Source: Hsuehochloa calcarea
Taxonomy: Eukaryota; Streptophyta; Magnoliopsida; Poales; Poaceae
Assembly: GCA_036346395.1 (NCBI GenBank)
Contig: CM070594.1
Coordinates: 30,723,385-30,787,384, forward strand
Reading direction: 5' to 3'
Length of the DNA: 64,000 nucleotides
Positions 19,945-31,678 of the stretch are shown here, in pieces. The notes below the pieces were generated by a model. It had not been told where the DNA came from. It saw only the letters and a list, made by a program, of their open reading frames with translations, and searched no databases. Position 1 is the stretch's first letter. Each line of letters starts with the position of its first letter. The position numbers and the translations under genes are program-made.

Positions 19945-21600
19945 CTAAGGAAATATACAAACCGAAGTACTATCCTTGATTTCATTTAACATTTGGTTAT
20001 GAGCAATGTTCAAATTAAAATGAGACTTGAACTGTCCATGGGCGGTCTGAACGGGCTTTGTCTGGCGGTCAGACCGGTGACCAAAACGGTCAGACCCGGT
20101 GAGCACTAGCGGTCGGACCGCCATCTGATACACATTAGAATTAGGATGTCTAGAAACATAATGATTTGCATGAGATAAAAATCCTAATCCAGGTTTATTC
20201 TTTTCAGTGTTACCATGTCTCATAGAAGCTCTAGGTTGCATGAATGAAATTCTATCAAAATTTTTCCTATCATTTTTCAACCTACGCCAACAGTATTCAA
20301 TCAAATGTCCACCTTTTTTGCAATAAGTGCAATGGTACTTGGTACCACTAGAAGAAGCACCATTTGAATTAATACAAGATTGGGCAAAACCTGCAGATTT
20401 AAAAGATGTTTTTGCAGGTTGGGTTTTGAATTCAATTAAACCCTTTTCCAGGACTTGAATGACTTTTGGGTTCGAATTGTCTTGAAAAGAATTGAATCCT
20501 AAACCTTGCTTCTTATAAGGAGTTTTAGACTTGTCAAGAATCATGTTTAATTGTTTCTTACCTTTAGAAAATTTCTCTAATGTATCATGAAGGTAAGCAT
20601 TTTCTTTTCTCAAGTTGACACAAGAATCACAAGTTTTATCCATAGATTTTTCCTTATACAAAGCAATTTCAAGCTTAAGAGTGGAACATGAAGCACAAGT
20701 AGTATTTTCAATATTGTCCTTAAGCTTAGCATATTTGACTCTAGCAGCTTCTAAGATATCTTTGATTTCACGTTCTTTTTCTAAGCATGAAGTGCAAGGG
20801 CTAGAATCAAAAACATCAAAAGCAATCAATTTACTAGATTCTAAACATTTTTCACAAGGAGCACTTTTAATTTCATTTAGTTCAGATTTAGCATTCTCAA
20901 GTTGTTGTACACAAATATTATGAGCAGATTGTAACTTGGTAATTTCAGAATGCATAGCATGACAAGATAAACATTCATCAGGTTCAAGAGTCTTAGCAGT
21001 TTTAAGCTCTACTTTCAGTTTGCTAATTTTTGACTCTAATTTCTTATTTTTTGTCATAACAAATTCAAGCGCTTCATCTTGACTAAGCAATTGCTCAACT
21101 ATAGAATCATATTTAGCAGAAAGCTCATCATAAGAAAAGATACCTCATTATCATCAATGTCGTCAGTGTCGACCATGAAGCACATGCAGTGAAATCTTTG
21201 GCCTTCCTTTCTTTTTACCTTGAGGATCTCCTCCTCCTTGTCCTCCTCACTCCCGGTATCCACATCGCTCAAGGATTGATCCTCAAAGCGGCAAGGACCG
21301 GTGGCGACCTTCACAAGCTTATTTGCCTCATACCTTGATTTGTTGAAAGGAGGCTTCTTCCAAGTGGCTTTCCTTCCTTATGATTGCTCTTACCTTTCAC
21401 TTGGGGCAATTTGCGGATATGATTGAGCTCACCACATTCATAGCATGTTCTGGACCACCTCTCTTTTGTTTCTCACATTATTGTAGGCCCGTGTGAATTT
21501 CTTAGCTAGAAGAGCTAACTCTGTTTGAGAATACTTTCAAGCTCCTCTTCATGAATAGCGGATAAACAAGCAAATGAAAATCCGAAGAAGATTCACAAGA
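19945..21600 (-). pseudogene. copia D Gag coiled coil and zinc knuckle
   Basis: A 381-codon open frame (21090-19945). Residues 1-190 are a heptad-like coiled coil with five regularly placed CxxC pairs (residues 40-43, 79-82, 99-102, 132-135, 154-157). A canonical CX2CX4HX4C zinc knuckle with C254, C257, H262 and C267 follows; it would bind genomic RNA. After it lies a stretch whose DNA contains the GGTCGGACCG palindrome of the LTR. Between 21100 and 21600 a second, damaged knuckle (CYECGELNHIRK) and an acidic stretch are seen in other frames. A long Gag with coiled coil fits the Sirevirus lineage. Confidence 0.85.
20030..20125. repeat. LTR-type palindromes inside copia D coding sequence
   Basis: Several GCGGTC.GACCG palindrome variants, the same motif as in the LTR arrays, lie in the open frame after the Gag zinc knuckle. 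Confidence 0.75.
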
Positions 21601-21604
21601 GTCA

Positions 21605-22244
21605 TCAAAAGCCTTTTGAGAGGATCGCTACCAAAGCTAAATTATCTTTCTTAGGATGATCAACTCTTTTAATTTCATGAGTCTTGAGTTTACTATAAAG
21701 CAATTCTAAAGTAAGACTTGAAAGATCAACATTTTCTTCTATAGCGGTAGCTTTCATCTCCCACTCCTTGGTGTTGATTGCAGCCAAGAGATGGGTGGCA
21801 TTTTCAGATTGAGAATATTCAATATCAACGACTTTCATTTGATTAATTACTTTATTAAGCGATGAAAATGTCATCGATGCTCTCTCGGGACGCATCTCGA
21901 ATTTATTGTACTCACGCTTGTAAACAGTTTGGCGCACCTTTTGATTTGGGATGAACCCTCATGATATGTTTGAGAGTGTTCCAAATTTCATCTTGTGATT
22001 GAAAGATTGCAAATTCTATCATATTCTTGTCTACCAAGTGCACCATATAAAAGATTCTTAGCCTTATTGTTGTTAGCCAAAAGAATTGCAGAAGCAGGTG
22101 TAGCAATTTCAGGAATAACCAGCGGGGCTCTAACAACATCCCAAATAGCTTGTCCTCGCTCTCAAGAAAGACGCAGCATCGATTCTTCCAATAGGCATAG
22201 TCGTGCCCATCGAAGATATGCGGTTTAGTAGAAAACTTATCCAT
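21605..22244 (-). pseudogene. copia D Gag N-terminal half (UBN2-type)
   Basis: The start ATG at about 22244 gives MDKFSTKPHIFDGHDYAYWK, a typical copia Gag start 45 bases inside the primer-binding site. The domain continues with EIWNTLKHIMR, then in a second frame VYKREYNKFEMRPERASMTF and LSSLTLELLYSKLKTHEIKR, the capsid-like UBN2 region. A frameshift near 21920 splits it. Copia D2 (51481-51882) encodes a close relative. Confidence 0.88.
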
Positions 22245-22287
22245 CGCCAAAGTTCGGTGACCGGTTAAGATCAAGATTGAACTAGCA

Positions 22288-22301
22288 GGGCTCGATACCA
22301 C
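22288..22301 (-). promoter_or_regulatory. copia D primer-binding site
   Basis: Minus-strand GTGGTATCGAGCCC lies one base after the LTR end CCAACA. It is an initiator tRNA-Met type site with one base lacking compared with the TGGTATCAGAGC of gypsy B and copia D2. Confidence 0.85.
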
Positions 22302-22302
22302 T

Positions 22303-24073
22303 TGTTGGACCGTAAAGGCGACTATAGGGGTGAATAGAGCACGCTCACTTTTCACAAATTATGAACTCAATACAAATTAACTCCAGTAGCTATTAGGAAG
22401 CTATGAAGATCAATATACCGATCTGTGGAAGACTAGTATTGAATCCAATTAAACCCTAAGCAATATAACAAAATCAACTAAGATTACCAAGACTCACAAA
22501 GCCAAAGGCGATCGACCGTTATACTCAACCGGTCGGACCGATTGCTGGCGATCGACCGGCGTTGTCTTGGCGGTCGGACCGCTCAAAATCGGTCGGCCGG
22601 TGATGATGATGATCGGCCGGCCGACTCGAAACCGATCTACAACAATAAAATCGGCCGATGGCGAAGTTGCAATTAGGTGAAACTTTTGATTCTCAACTCC
22701 AATCTTTATGAAACTTTGCACACACCTTCTATATGCTATTGAGGACCTATTCAATCGAATATTATGATAATTCTTGGAGCGATCTTGAGCAATTGTCAAT
22801 TGATTAACGAAGGTCTAAAACAGGGCAAGAACGAAAACTTGATCCTAAAGCTTGTTCGTGAGAGATTGATGATCAAGATGATGCTAGATAGATTCACACA
22901 TATCACAGCAAGCTAATTCACGTGAAAGAATCAATCACAAACTCGTGGATCAAAGAAAGCCCTAAAATCACCAAATTGAAAGCAAGAGCGAAAAGAGACT
23001 TATCTCAAGCAAACCTTGCATAGATTGATTTCGTGATTGAAGTGGATTACATCCACACCATCATGGATCGATAAACAATCAAGGATCACGAAATTCACCA
23101 CAAACCATCAAGAGCCCTAGCCTCCACCTCAACTCCCTAAAGACAATTAGGGTTTTGAAACATCAAAAGGCGAGAGCGAGGTGCGACCACCATCTCCTCC
23201 TATTTATAGTGGAGGCCTAAAACTCTTAGGGTTTGACTTAATTGGGCTCCGTTAAGGCCCACTAACAAGCGGGTCACACACGCGCGCCGCGCGCCGTCTT
23301 TAACTTTTGACCTAAACCGCTTCACCATGCGTCATGGATTCGCCAATAGGTCACCCTTGTCCATCTTGTGTCACGCTTGAGTCGTTGACCTCACCCGCAT
23401 CGTCGATCGTTACGGACCTCAACTCTTCAAGTCTAGTCCCGATTCTCCTCGCCGTTGACCGTCGTTGACCACCAAGCTACTGCACAACCACGAGACAAGA
23501 AAACACGATTCGGGAACAAGTTCTTCACAACTTGACCCATGTTAGTCAAAACATGCATCATGCAAATCATATGCCATGAAACCAATGACTTTGACCTAAC
23601 AAAACAACATCGCCACGAAGTTGGTGACGTTCAAGTAATTCTGGTCCGACCGCTCGGGTGAGCGGTCGGACCGCCCATGGCGGTCGGACCGCTCCACAAT
23701 GAGCCGATCGGACCGCCTAAGACTTAGCCAAATTCAAGCTCCCAAAATCCGAAACCTTCGAAACTTTAAACCAATAGAACTTTTCACTTGGAGGCTCCAA
23801 AATCATGAGACCAAGTGCATTGGGATCCCCTTACTTGTCTACAACACCTATTTTTGGCCCACTCGATTTGAAAACTTTTGGTCATCGCCGTCCGACCGCC
23901 CGGATGGCGGTCCGACCGATATGGGACCGGTCGGACCGCGTGCAAGGACCGGTCGGACCGCCCTGAGCGATAAGCTCAGTAACTTTGTCGCAGCGTGAAA
24001 CGACAAACCGTAAACGTCATTGCCAATTGTCACATCATCCTAAGATCTGGAGCATATCCCCATGAAATCCACA
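22303..24073 (-). repeat. copia D 5' LTR, complete
   Basis: From TGTTGGACCG (22303) to GAAATCCACA (24073), 1771 bases. The terminal TG..CA, the adjacent primer-binding site and the match with 13501-14862 define it. Palindrome clusters are listed under the 3' LTR. A minus-strand gene-like leader with ctatttatagtggagg (TATA-like) is at about 23199-23214. The 5 bases beyond it, CTAAC, belong to a reversed A LTR. Confidence 0.93.
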
Positions 24074-26215
24074 CTAACATGTCCAGGAGTAAACCAATTG
24101 CGAATGAAGTGGTTATGAAGGTAAATGATCATAAGTGGTCCATGTGCTCTACTCGCTCTCAGTTACGGCATCCTCGAAGATCACCTAAAGACAACAATAG
24201 AGCAAGGGTGAGTCCACGACTCAGCAAACACATCGATATACAACGATAATAATAAATCAACAGCAATCAATAACTTCATTATCATCACCGGCACTTTCAT
24301 TAATATTCTCAGTCATTAATCTCATTTATGAATGCAACTCTATTCTACATGTCCACATGCACTTCTTTCGCGTATACCGGTATAGCATGAGTGAATGCTC
24401 GCGACAACATTCACTCTCAAGCCCGTTCCTCCTCAAGGATCGGGGACCTCCTCCACTCCCGTGGAGTTGTGATCAATCATGATCACCTTCTCTTATGCAA
24501 AGATGCTTATGAATGCAAACATGCAAACTCCATCATAAACACCATATCCAACTTTCATCATGCTTGTCAACAAAGATATAAACATACCAATTCATTGTTT
24601 GCAATTAAACCAAATAAAAGCACAACAATAATGGTAATAGAAGATAAAGAGCGAAAGGATCGATCATTGATCGTTTGTCTACCATGCACTTGCCTTTACT
24701 AGTTGCGGCGCTTGCGATCGATTAGAAGACGGCAACAAGCACGACGCCTCTCCTATATTAAATACACCAACTTCAATACAAATTACAGCAACAAGAATAG
24801 CAATCAATATACATCGCTCCTACACGTTCCCAAATATACCACGTTACGCCGGTATCGAAAAACTACCCATTGCTGTCCTAGTACTAAAACGAACGTAACT
24901 TTTGACTCGAAAGTCCGATCACCACAAACCACCCCATTCTGGATTCTTTATAAAATTATCCACTTTTTCTTAGATTACGAAGACTTCTAATTAAATCATC
25001 TAACCCTCCGTATTTAGCCCAGAAAACCGATCTGTCCGCTTCGGAACAGCGGTCTTACTAAATTCATAACTTTTGTTTTACTCAACCAATATGCGTGTTC
25101 TCAGATCCTACAGAACCATTGGACAATTATCTACAACTTTCATGTAGATCAAAAACTCTAATTAAGCTATTTACTATTTTTAATTTACAGTCTACCAAAA
25201 CAGCGCCGAAAGACGACAACCGTAAAAACAGCGGTCTTCCGAAAATCATATCTCGAAATCTAATTGTCCGATCGACACGATTCAATATGCTATAGAAAGA
25301 TATCGAAATTATCTACAATTAACTAGTAGATGATATTTTCAAAATTTGTCATTAAGGTGCCCGAATAAATCGTACAACAAAACAGCAGGCTAAACCAATC
25401 TCTGTTCGATTTCTTCCCGACTAAAACATGCTAATATTAACAGAGAAATACATTTGAATCATGTAGCACTAACTAGCTAATGTCTCATCTCTACTTATTT
25501 AATTACGCATGCATGAAAAATGCTACTGCCAAACTAATTAACCACAACCAACATAGCTGATCAAGCAATTTGCGAACTAATTGATTACTACTCGGGAGGC
25601 TAGCAATGTATGCACTAATCAACTACTAATGCCAACTCCTGCATGCATGAAAAGAAACATCACTTACGCATTACTAGCAGGCTGTGCACACAAGGCAACC
25701 AAAGCAGTGAAGGCTTCCGTGCGCTGCAGTAGGCTGCGACAGAATGAGATACTCGGCGTATAGATCTCGCCCGGCGAGTTTGGCGAAATTTGGCTCGGGC
25801 GAAGCGGCGGCGGGCAAAGACGCAGGCAAAGACCGACCTTGGCGATCGCGCATCGCGCTGCGGGGACTCACTGGGAATTGGCGCAGCGATCTCCACGCGG
25901 CGGCGCAGGCATGACGACCACACACACACAGCGTCTGTGGCGCAGAACAACAAGTTTCGAGAGAAAAGAAGAAGGTCAAGGTGCTCGGTGGAAAGAAAAA
26001 AAAATGCTAGGGTTTCCTAGAAATTCCACCGTCTACTTATATAGCTCAAAAAATTCGAAAATATTCTATTCTTCACAAATTCTTTTTATTTAATTACACC
26101 CAGGCCCTTAAGAGGTTAATAATTAATTAATTATTGTTACTCTTTAATTAATTACGCTCAGGCCCTTAGGGCCTTGCGAGTAATACTAATTTTAATATTA
26201 TTTTTGAGTATTACA
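24074..26215 (-). repeat. A LTR, reverse orientation: 3' LTR of gypsy A copy 1
   Basis: Reverse complement of the reference A LTR up to base 8363, ending GAGTATTACA at 26215. It is followed by the polypurine tract of gypsy A, so this is a genuine 3' LTR rather than a solo LTR. The last 272 bases of the LTR are missing at the copia D junction. Copia D may have inserted into this LTR at CTAAC, with the other side later lost (inference). Confidence 0.9.
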
Positions 26216-26228
26216 TTCTACCCCCTTA
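26216..26228 (-). promoter_or_regulatory. gypsy A polypurine tract (copy 1)
   Basis: Minus-strand TAAGGGGGTAGAA directly against the LTR start. It is nearly identical to that of gypsy B. Confidence 0.9.
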
Positions 26229-27560
26229 GCGGAATTCGACCGAATTCTACTCGTGGCTTCTACTCAAAGAAAAAGCGCACTGGTGAAATTAAACAACAAA
26301 ACATCACGTGCAGACGTGAACAACTCCGGTATTGCTCGCGCATGCGGACTCCAACTCCCAAGTCGCCTCTCTCTCGGACTGATGCGTCCACAACACCTTA
26401 ACGTATACCAACGTCTTGTGCCTCAGCACTCGCTCCGACCTCTCCAGAATGCGCGGCGGACGCGACTCAAACTGTGAGGTCTTGCTCAATAGTCGGTGGC
26501 TCTAAAGAAATCTTATGCTCTGGATCTCTCAAAACTTTCTCGGCATCGAGGCGTGAAACACATTATGAACTCCACGCATGGACTCGGGCGAGTCCAGCGG
26601 TAGGCTAACTTTCAATTCTTGCAATAATCGGGAATGGTCCAGCGTACCTCGGGCTAAGCTTTCCTTTGGTGCCGAACCAGAACAATACCTTTAGTGGAGA
26701 CACTCTCAAGAGCACTGGTCACCCACCGCAAACTCAAGTCACGCCTCCTCAAATCGGCATAACTTTTACATGCGCTCTGGTGCTAACTTGATTACGCCTC
26801 ACCATGGCCACACGCTCAGCGGTCTTGAATCGGTCTGGACCCAAAGCGCCTTCTCTCCAATCGCATCCCAACAAAGTGGCGATCTGCACTTCAGCCCATA
26901 GAGAACCTCAAATGGCGGCTCTAATCTTGGAATGGTAACTATTATTATAAGCAAACTCGCAAGTGGCAATCGGTCCTCCCAACTACCTTTCAAGATAGAA
27001 CACAAGATCGCAACATGTCCTCCAAAGTCCGAATAATGCGCTCTGTTGCCCATCTGCGAGGTGAAGCAGCTGTACTCGGGCGTAGTGTGTGCCCAATGCA
27101 CTCTGCAGACTCTCCCGAACTTGGAGACAAACTTGGCGTCCTGTCGGAAATGATGGTCTTTGGCACACCATGCGGTCTTACTATCTCACGCACATAAATA
27201 GGAGCTAGATCACTCATTTGAATTTGTCGTGCGAATAGGAATGAAGTCTTGAGACTTCTTGAATCGATCCACCACTACCCAAATCGCATCCTTCCTCGCG
27301 GCGAGCGAGGCAACGCCACCACAAAGTCCATAGAGATATCATCCCAAGGCCACTGGGGGGTACCTCCAAAGGCTGAAACAACCCTTTAGGGCGCTTGTGC
27401 TCCGCTTTCATTTGCACAAACAGCACAAGAAGCCACATAATTAGCAATGTCCACCTTCATTCTTTTCCACCAAAATTACATTTCAAATCTCGATACATCT
27501 TAGTCTCACCAGGATGAATAGTGTACGGAGTGCGATGTGCCTCCCTCAAAATATCATCTT
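26229..27560 (-). pseudogene. gypsy A copy 1 integrase and chromodomain-like tail
   Basis: From high to low coordinates: zinc-binding segment with YTIHPGETKMYRDLK (about 27460-27500); core pieces AEHKRPKGLFQPLEVP (27340-27420) and YVREIVRPHGVPKTIISD (about 27130-27200, second catalytic Asp); a damaged stretch carrying ESAECIGHTLRPSTAASPRR in place of the usual third-catalytic-residue region; then FEVLYGLKCRSPLCWD (about 26860). The tail has LVYVKVLWTHQSEREATWEL near 26330-26410, the chromodomain-like motif of Del/Tekay chromoviruses. Frames change many times. The equivalent in copy 2 is broken at other places. Confidence 0.88.
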
Positions 27561-28303
27561 TGACCTCCGCCTTTTGCGGTACGCAAAGACGTCTTTTAAA
27601 CCTCAAAGTACCAGAATCGTCCATGCTAAAATCACTCTCTTTACCTTCCTCCAGACGCTTCCTAACCTCCTGTAGTAACCGGTCACTCTGCTGTGCCTCC
27701 CGCACACGGTATGGAATAGCTGACTCAAGAATCAACTGCGTCTCAACATGTGTTGTGCCCGCATAACAATAAGATATCCCCATGCGATCAAAATCAGCAA
27801 TAAGGCAATCTAGAGTAGCGGGAGTCGCCTTGCGACTAAGAGTATCCGCCACCACATTGGCCTTGCCTGGATGATACTGAATAGTAAGATCATAATCCTT
27901 GATCAACTCCAACCACCTCCTTTGCCTCAAATTCAAATCCTTCTGAGTGAAGATATACTTGAGACTCTTGTGATCTGTGAAAATATCACAAGGCTCGCCA
28001 GTATAGATAATGCCTCCAAATCTTGAGAGCAAAAACAACATGCACCAACTCCAAATCATGAGTGGGATAATTACGCTCGTGCTTCTTTAAGCTGTCTCGA
28101 TGCATAAGCAATCACCTTACCGTCTTGCATGAGAACACAGTAGACCCACTCGAGGCGATCTGAAAAGGCGTGAACCGCTTTCCGGCTCGGGAAGAGTGAG
28201 AATAGGAGAGGTCACCAACTTTGTCCTTCAAAATCTGAAGCTGCGCTCACACTCATCAGATCCACTGGAATCTCACACCTTTACGAGTAAGTGAGACATC
28301 GGT
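27561..28303 (-). pseudogene. gypsy A copy 1 RNase H
   Basis: A 200-codon open frame (28059-27457) contains EPCDIFTDHKSLKYIFTQKD and the well-kept RQRRWLELIKDYD and YHPGKANVVADTLSRK motifs of gypsy RNase H, then the linker to integrase. The N-terminal part, with catalytic-strand pieces, is in other frames at 28060-28300. Confidence 0.9.
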
Positions 28304-29187
28304 TTAGCGATGATAGAAAATCTGCACAAAAGCGCCGATAATAACCGGCAAACCCAAGAAACTCCTCACCTCCTTCACACTAGTCGGCCTCTTCCAATCC
28401 ACCACTGTGGATACCTTGCTAGGATCAACAGCAATACCTTGAGGGTTAATCACATGACCCGAAAACCCACTACGAAATCCGAATTCACACTTCTTCAACA
28501 GCATAGAATTTGTGCTCTCTCAAAGTGTCTAAAACCGACCTCAAATGACGCTCATGATCCTCATTGGTCTTGGAATAGATAAGAATATCATCAATGAACA
28601 CCACTACGAAATCATCTAGATACTCGTGTAACATGTTGTTCATGGTCTCCATAAAAATAGCAGGTGCATTAGTCAATCCAAAAGACATAACTTTATACTC
28701 ATAATGCCCATACACGGTGGAGAAAGCGATCTTCTCTACATCCGCTCACGCTTTGCGGATTTGATTATACCACATTGGAGATCAATCTTGGAGAACACTT
28801 GAGCTCCATTTAACCGATCAAACAAGTCCTCAATGCGGGGCAATGGATATTTATTCTTGATTGTGATGCATTAAGCGCCGCGGTAATCAATACACATCGC
28901 CAACTCCCATCCTTCTTCTCCGTGAGCGAGCAGGAGCTCCCCACGGCGATACACTACGCTGATCAAACCTTTAGCCAACAATTCATCCAATTGCTTCTTC
29001 AACTCGTCACGAAGCGGACGTGCTAATCGATATGGAGACATCGAGATGGGGCGAGTACGGAACAAGATCAATCGAAACTCCACGTCTCGCGGTGGCAAAC
29101 CGGAAGCTTCGGTGGAACACATCCGGATAATCACTAACCACTGGAATCTCCTCAATCTCGAAGCCACACTCGGTTTCTCGGCAAGAG
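28304..29187 (-). pseudogene. gypsy A copy 1 reverse transcriptase
   Basis: Three frames: 29100-28871 with SPYRLARPLRDELKKQLDEL and MCIDYRG; 28860-28720 with degenerate KNKYPLPRIEDLF-like and FSKIDL-like pieces; 28715-28304 with YKVMSFGLTNAPAIF, catalytic FVVVFIDDILIYSK and, after a frame break, INPQGIAVDPSKV. The Phe-Ile-Asp-Asp box is the gypsy form of YXDD. The order reverse transcriptase, RNase H, integrase marks Ty3/gypsy. Confidence 0.92.
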
Positions 29188-29620
29188 CTAAAAAAGCCCG
29201 ATTTTCACGCGGCGACACAGGGAGCAGTCCGACCAACATTGAAAGAGAGCGCGGGCGCACTCCTGAAAAGTCAACGTCTCCCAGGGCGAGGTGCGCACTG
29301 AAGGCATTCTCTGAAAACAAGATATCACGGCTCGATAAGAGTGCAACCAATCCATACCCAAGATAACATCGAGCGGCTCCATTTGAATAACTATCAAATT
29401 CGCGTGAACTTCTCTCCATCAATAATAATAGAACACCGGGACAGAGCGGTAGAACTAGCAATAATACCCCGGAGAACTAACTAACACCGATCGAGAAATC
29501 CATCGCATACTCAAGTTCGCTCTCTAGCAAGCGCCGACGAAACAAGCGAAAAGGTAGCCCCGAATCAAAAGGACTAAAGCATCAAGCGAATCCACAAGCA
29601 AAGTACTGTCACCACGTCGG
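29188..29620 (-). pseudogene. gypsy A copy 1 aspartic protease
   Basis: QMEPLDVILGMDWLHSYRAV (about 29320-29390) is the conserved C-terminal motif of plant gypsy protease. The active-site Asp-Ser-Gly region lies near 29545-29570 but is disrupted by small deletions here. Copy 2 has IIIDGEKFTANLIVIQMEPF in frame at 41884-41825. Confidence 0.82.
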
Positions 29621-30988
29621 GGCGACCGCGGACTCTGCGGTAGGCATGGCGTACACTCCGGTGGCGCCATGGCGAAAGAAGACGACGGCGGGCGGCGAAG
29701 CTAACAATCTGCTTTGGCGGTGCGGTAAAGCGGTCGTGCAACTGAAGCGGTGCGAAGGTGGCGGTACCGATAGTACCTATTTGGGCGCCCAAGTGAAGAA
29801 ATGGCATCATTGGAGGAAGCGATCATCATCGGAAAGATCCTCGGCGGGACCGAAAGAAGAAGAAGATGGTACGAGCTCCCACTTGATCACGCTAAGCGGG
29901 GTTCGGCGACACACCGCTCCTTGTGACCCGGTCGGCCACACCGGCGGCAATCTCCGTCCAAGTGCACTCGGCGGCCAGCGGTGTCCATCACCGCACTTAA
30001 AGCAAAGCATGCCACGCTTACAGGACGGACGAAGAGCTGGAGTACTGCAAAGGGCGAGGCGTCGAAGAAGAGCGGCCTCATTGCTTAGACACGAAGGCTG
30101 CGGTCCTCCTTGAATTTCTTGAAAGCGGTCGTTGAGCAGACCCACTTCCTCACTAGAGCTCCTTTTACGGTCACCACGAAACAACGATCCACGAGGCTTG
30201 TTTGCCCCTTTGTGAGTTGCATCTCCAACTCCATGCCCTAGCTTGCTCCACAGCAGGCTGTAGTCACGGGTGGAGTAGCTCCCAACACATGTCGGTACTC
30301 GGTGAGACCCGACGGAACCTCTTGGCCTTCGAAGATCATCGTTAAGCTCTTGAAGGGACAAAGCGAACCAAGTTGTTGAACTCGGCCTCATACTCGACAA
30401 TAGACCTCTTCCCACGAGCAAAGGTCGTCAAGGCAACCTCCATCTTCTCAACAAATGAGTAGGGTAGAACTTCCCTTGAGCGATCAACAAAGTCCTCCCA
30501 AGTGATTTGGACCTTGAGTGGCGGTCCTCGAAGACAACACGCCCACCCACCAAATATCCGCTTGCCCTTTGGTGAAAGGCAACAAAGCAGACCCTCTGAA
30601 GTGAAGACATCTCTAAAGCTCCAAAGCGCCTCTCCATGTAGCGCAACCACCATTGCTTGGACCGGTGTGCCCGACCGTCAAGCGAATCAAACCTCAACCC
30701 CATCCACTCTCGAAGTGTCATCCGCGCCTCGAGAACCGGTGGATGAGCGGCAGAGAACAACAGATGCTGCGACAACGAGGCTGCCGGCGCTGACGACGAA
30801 AACACGGATCTCTCCACCAACTCTCTCAAAGCGGCGGGCGTCTCATCACGGACCCCAGCCGGGGCGGGTCAGCGACAACCCCTCGACTCTCGACTCATCA
30901 CTACTCAGGAGGTGGCTCCACGGAACCTCTTCGCGACCCGAGCCTCCACGACCGCGACCACCACGACCCGTCCTCTACCCCTCGGCAT
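29621..30988 (-). pseudogene. gypsy A copy 1 gag
   Basis: Probable start ATG at 30988 (MPRGRGR, Arg-rich). Fragments follow in three frames: MTLREWMGLRFDSLDGRA (30729-30672), VQITWEDFVDRSREVLPYSF and YEAEFNNLVRF (30520-30350), the retrotransposon Gag core, and a zinc knuckle with CFKCGDGH (about 29980-30010) plus CRRCGRPGHKERC (about 29905-29945). Gag would form the particle shell and bind RNA. The region 30000-30990 is GC-rich and varies strongly from copy 2. Confidence 0.82.
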
Positions 30989-31202
30989 AGCTATCAACCA
31001 CAATCAACAATACACAATGAGTTCAAAGCTCAAAATAAACTCATCCATCAATGAACAACATAACGGAAGCGTAAAAACTATATTCGTACCTCTCTCTAAC
31101 CTACTGTGCACTAGTGTGTCAAATTTTAGGTTGTTTAACCATTAGCAAATTTTAGTTGACTTACTAATACTAAAACAAATTTTAACAATTTTAGTTTGCC
31201 TA
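30989..31202 (-). mobile_element. gypsy A copy 1 5' leader, truncated
   Basis: Non-coding leader before gag, A+T-rich. It contains a cacact..gtgcacagtagg string shared with the start of the gypsy B interior. The primer-binding site and the 5' LTR expected beyond 31202 are absent. Instead, a + strand piece of A LTR begins at 31203. Confidence 0.75.
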
Positions 31203-31673
31203 AGTTATTGAATCTTTGTTGATTTATTCTTGTTAGTTGTGTATTGATGTGTTTCTTTGAGTCGTGGACTCACCCTTGCTCTTTTGTTGTCTTTAGGTGA
31301 TATTCGAGGGCGACGTGACTGAGAGCGAGTAGAGCACATGGACAACACATGATCATTTGTCATAAGAATCTTTTCATTCAAAATTGGATTACTCTTGGAC
31401 ATGTTAGAGGCTGAATAAAGTTTAGGACACATTTTGGACTAGTTTATTTATTTGATGATTTGGATTGATGGTTGGTGCTATCTGGATTGTTTACAGGTTA
31501 TATTTCCCTTGCTTATTTACTCTTGCTTGATTCATAATTATACATGCTCTTTTGTGGTCCATGGATATGTTTATTGATGTTTTCCTTCTTTGTAATTTTA
31601 TAGTGCAGTCGATAATTATTAGTTGAGAGTAGTGTGGTGGCATTCTAGGCTCGGTGTTGGGGTGGGGTGTTCT
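31203..31673 (+). repeat. A LTR 3' end, + strand (unit 1)
   Basis: Corresponds to 8161-8635 of the solo A LTR and is followed by GAATC (31674-31678), the same target-site base string. This is a truncated duplicate of the solo LTR that sits inside the B LTR. Its GCTG strings are read as CTTTG in several places (31213, 31252, 31587). Confidence 0.9.
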
Positions 31674-31678
31674 GAATC

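Noticed and set aside
26216..31202. Assignment of gypsy A to the centromeric CRM lineage
   Set aside because: The chromodomain-like tail (REATWEL) and long LTRs fit Del/Tekay better. No CRM-type motif was seen.
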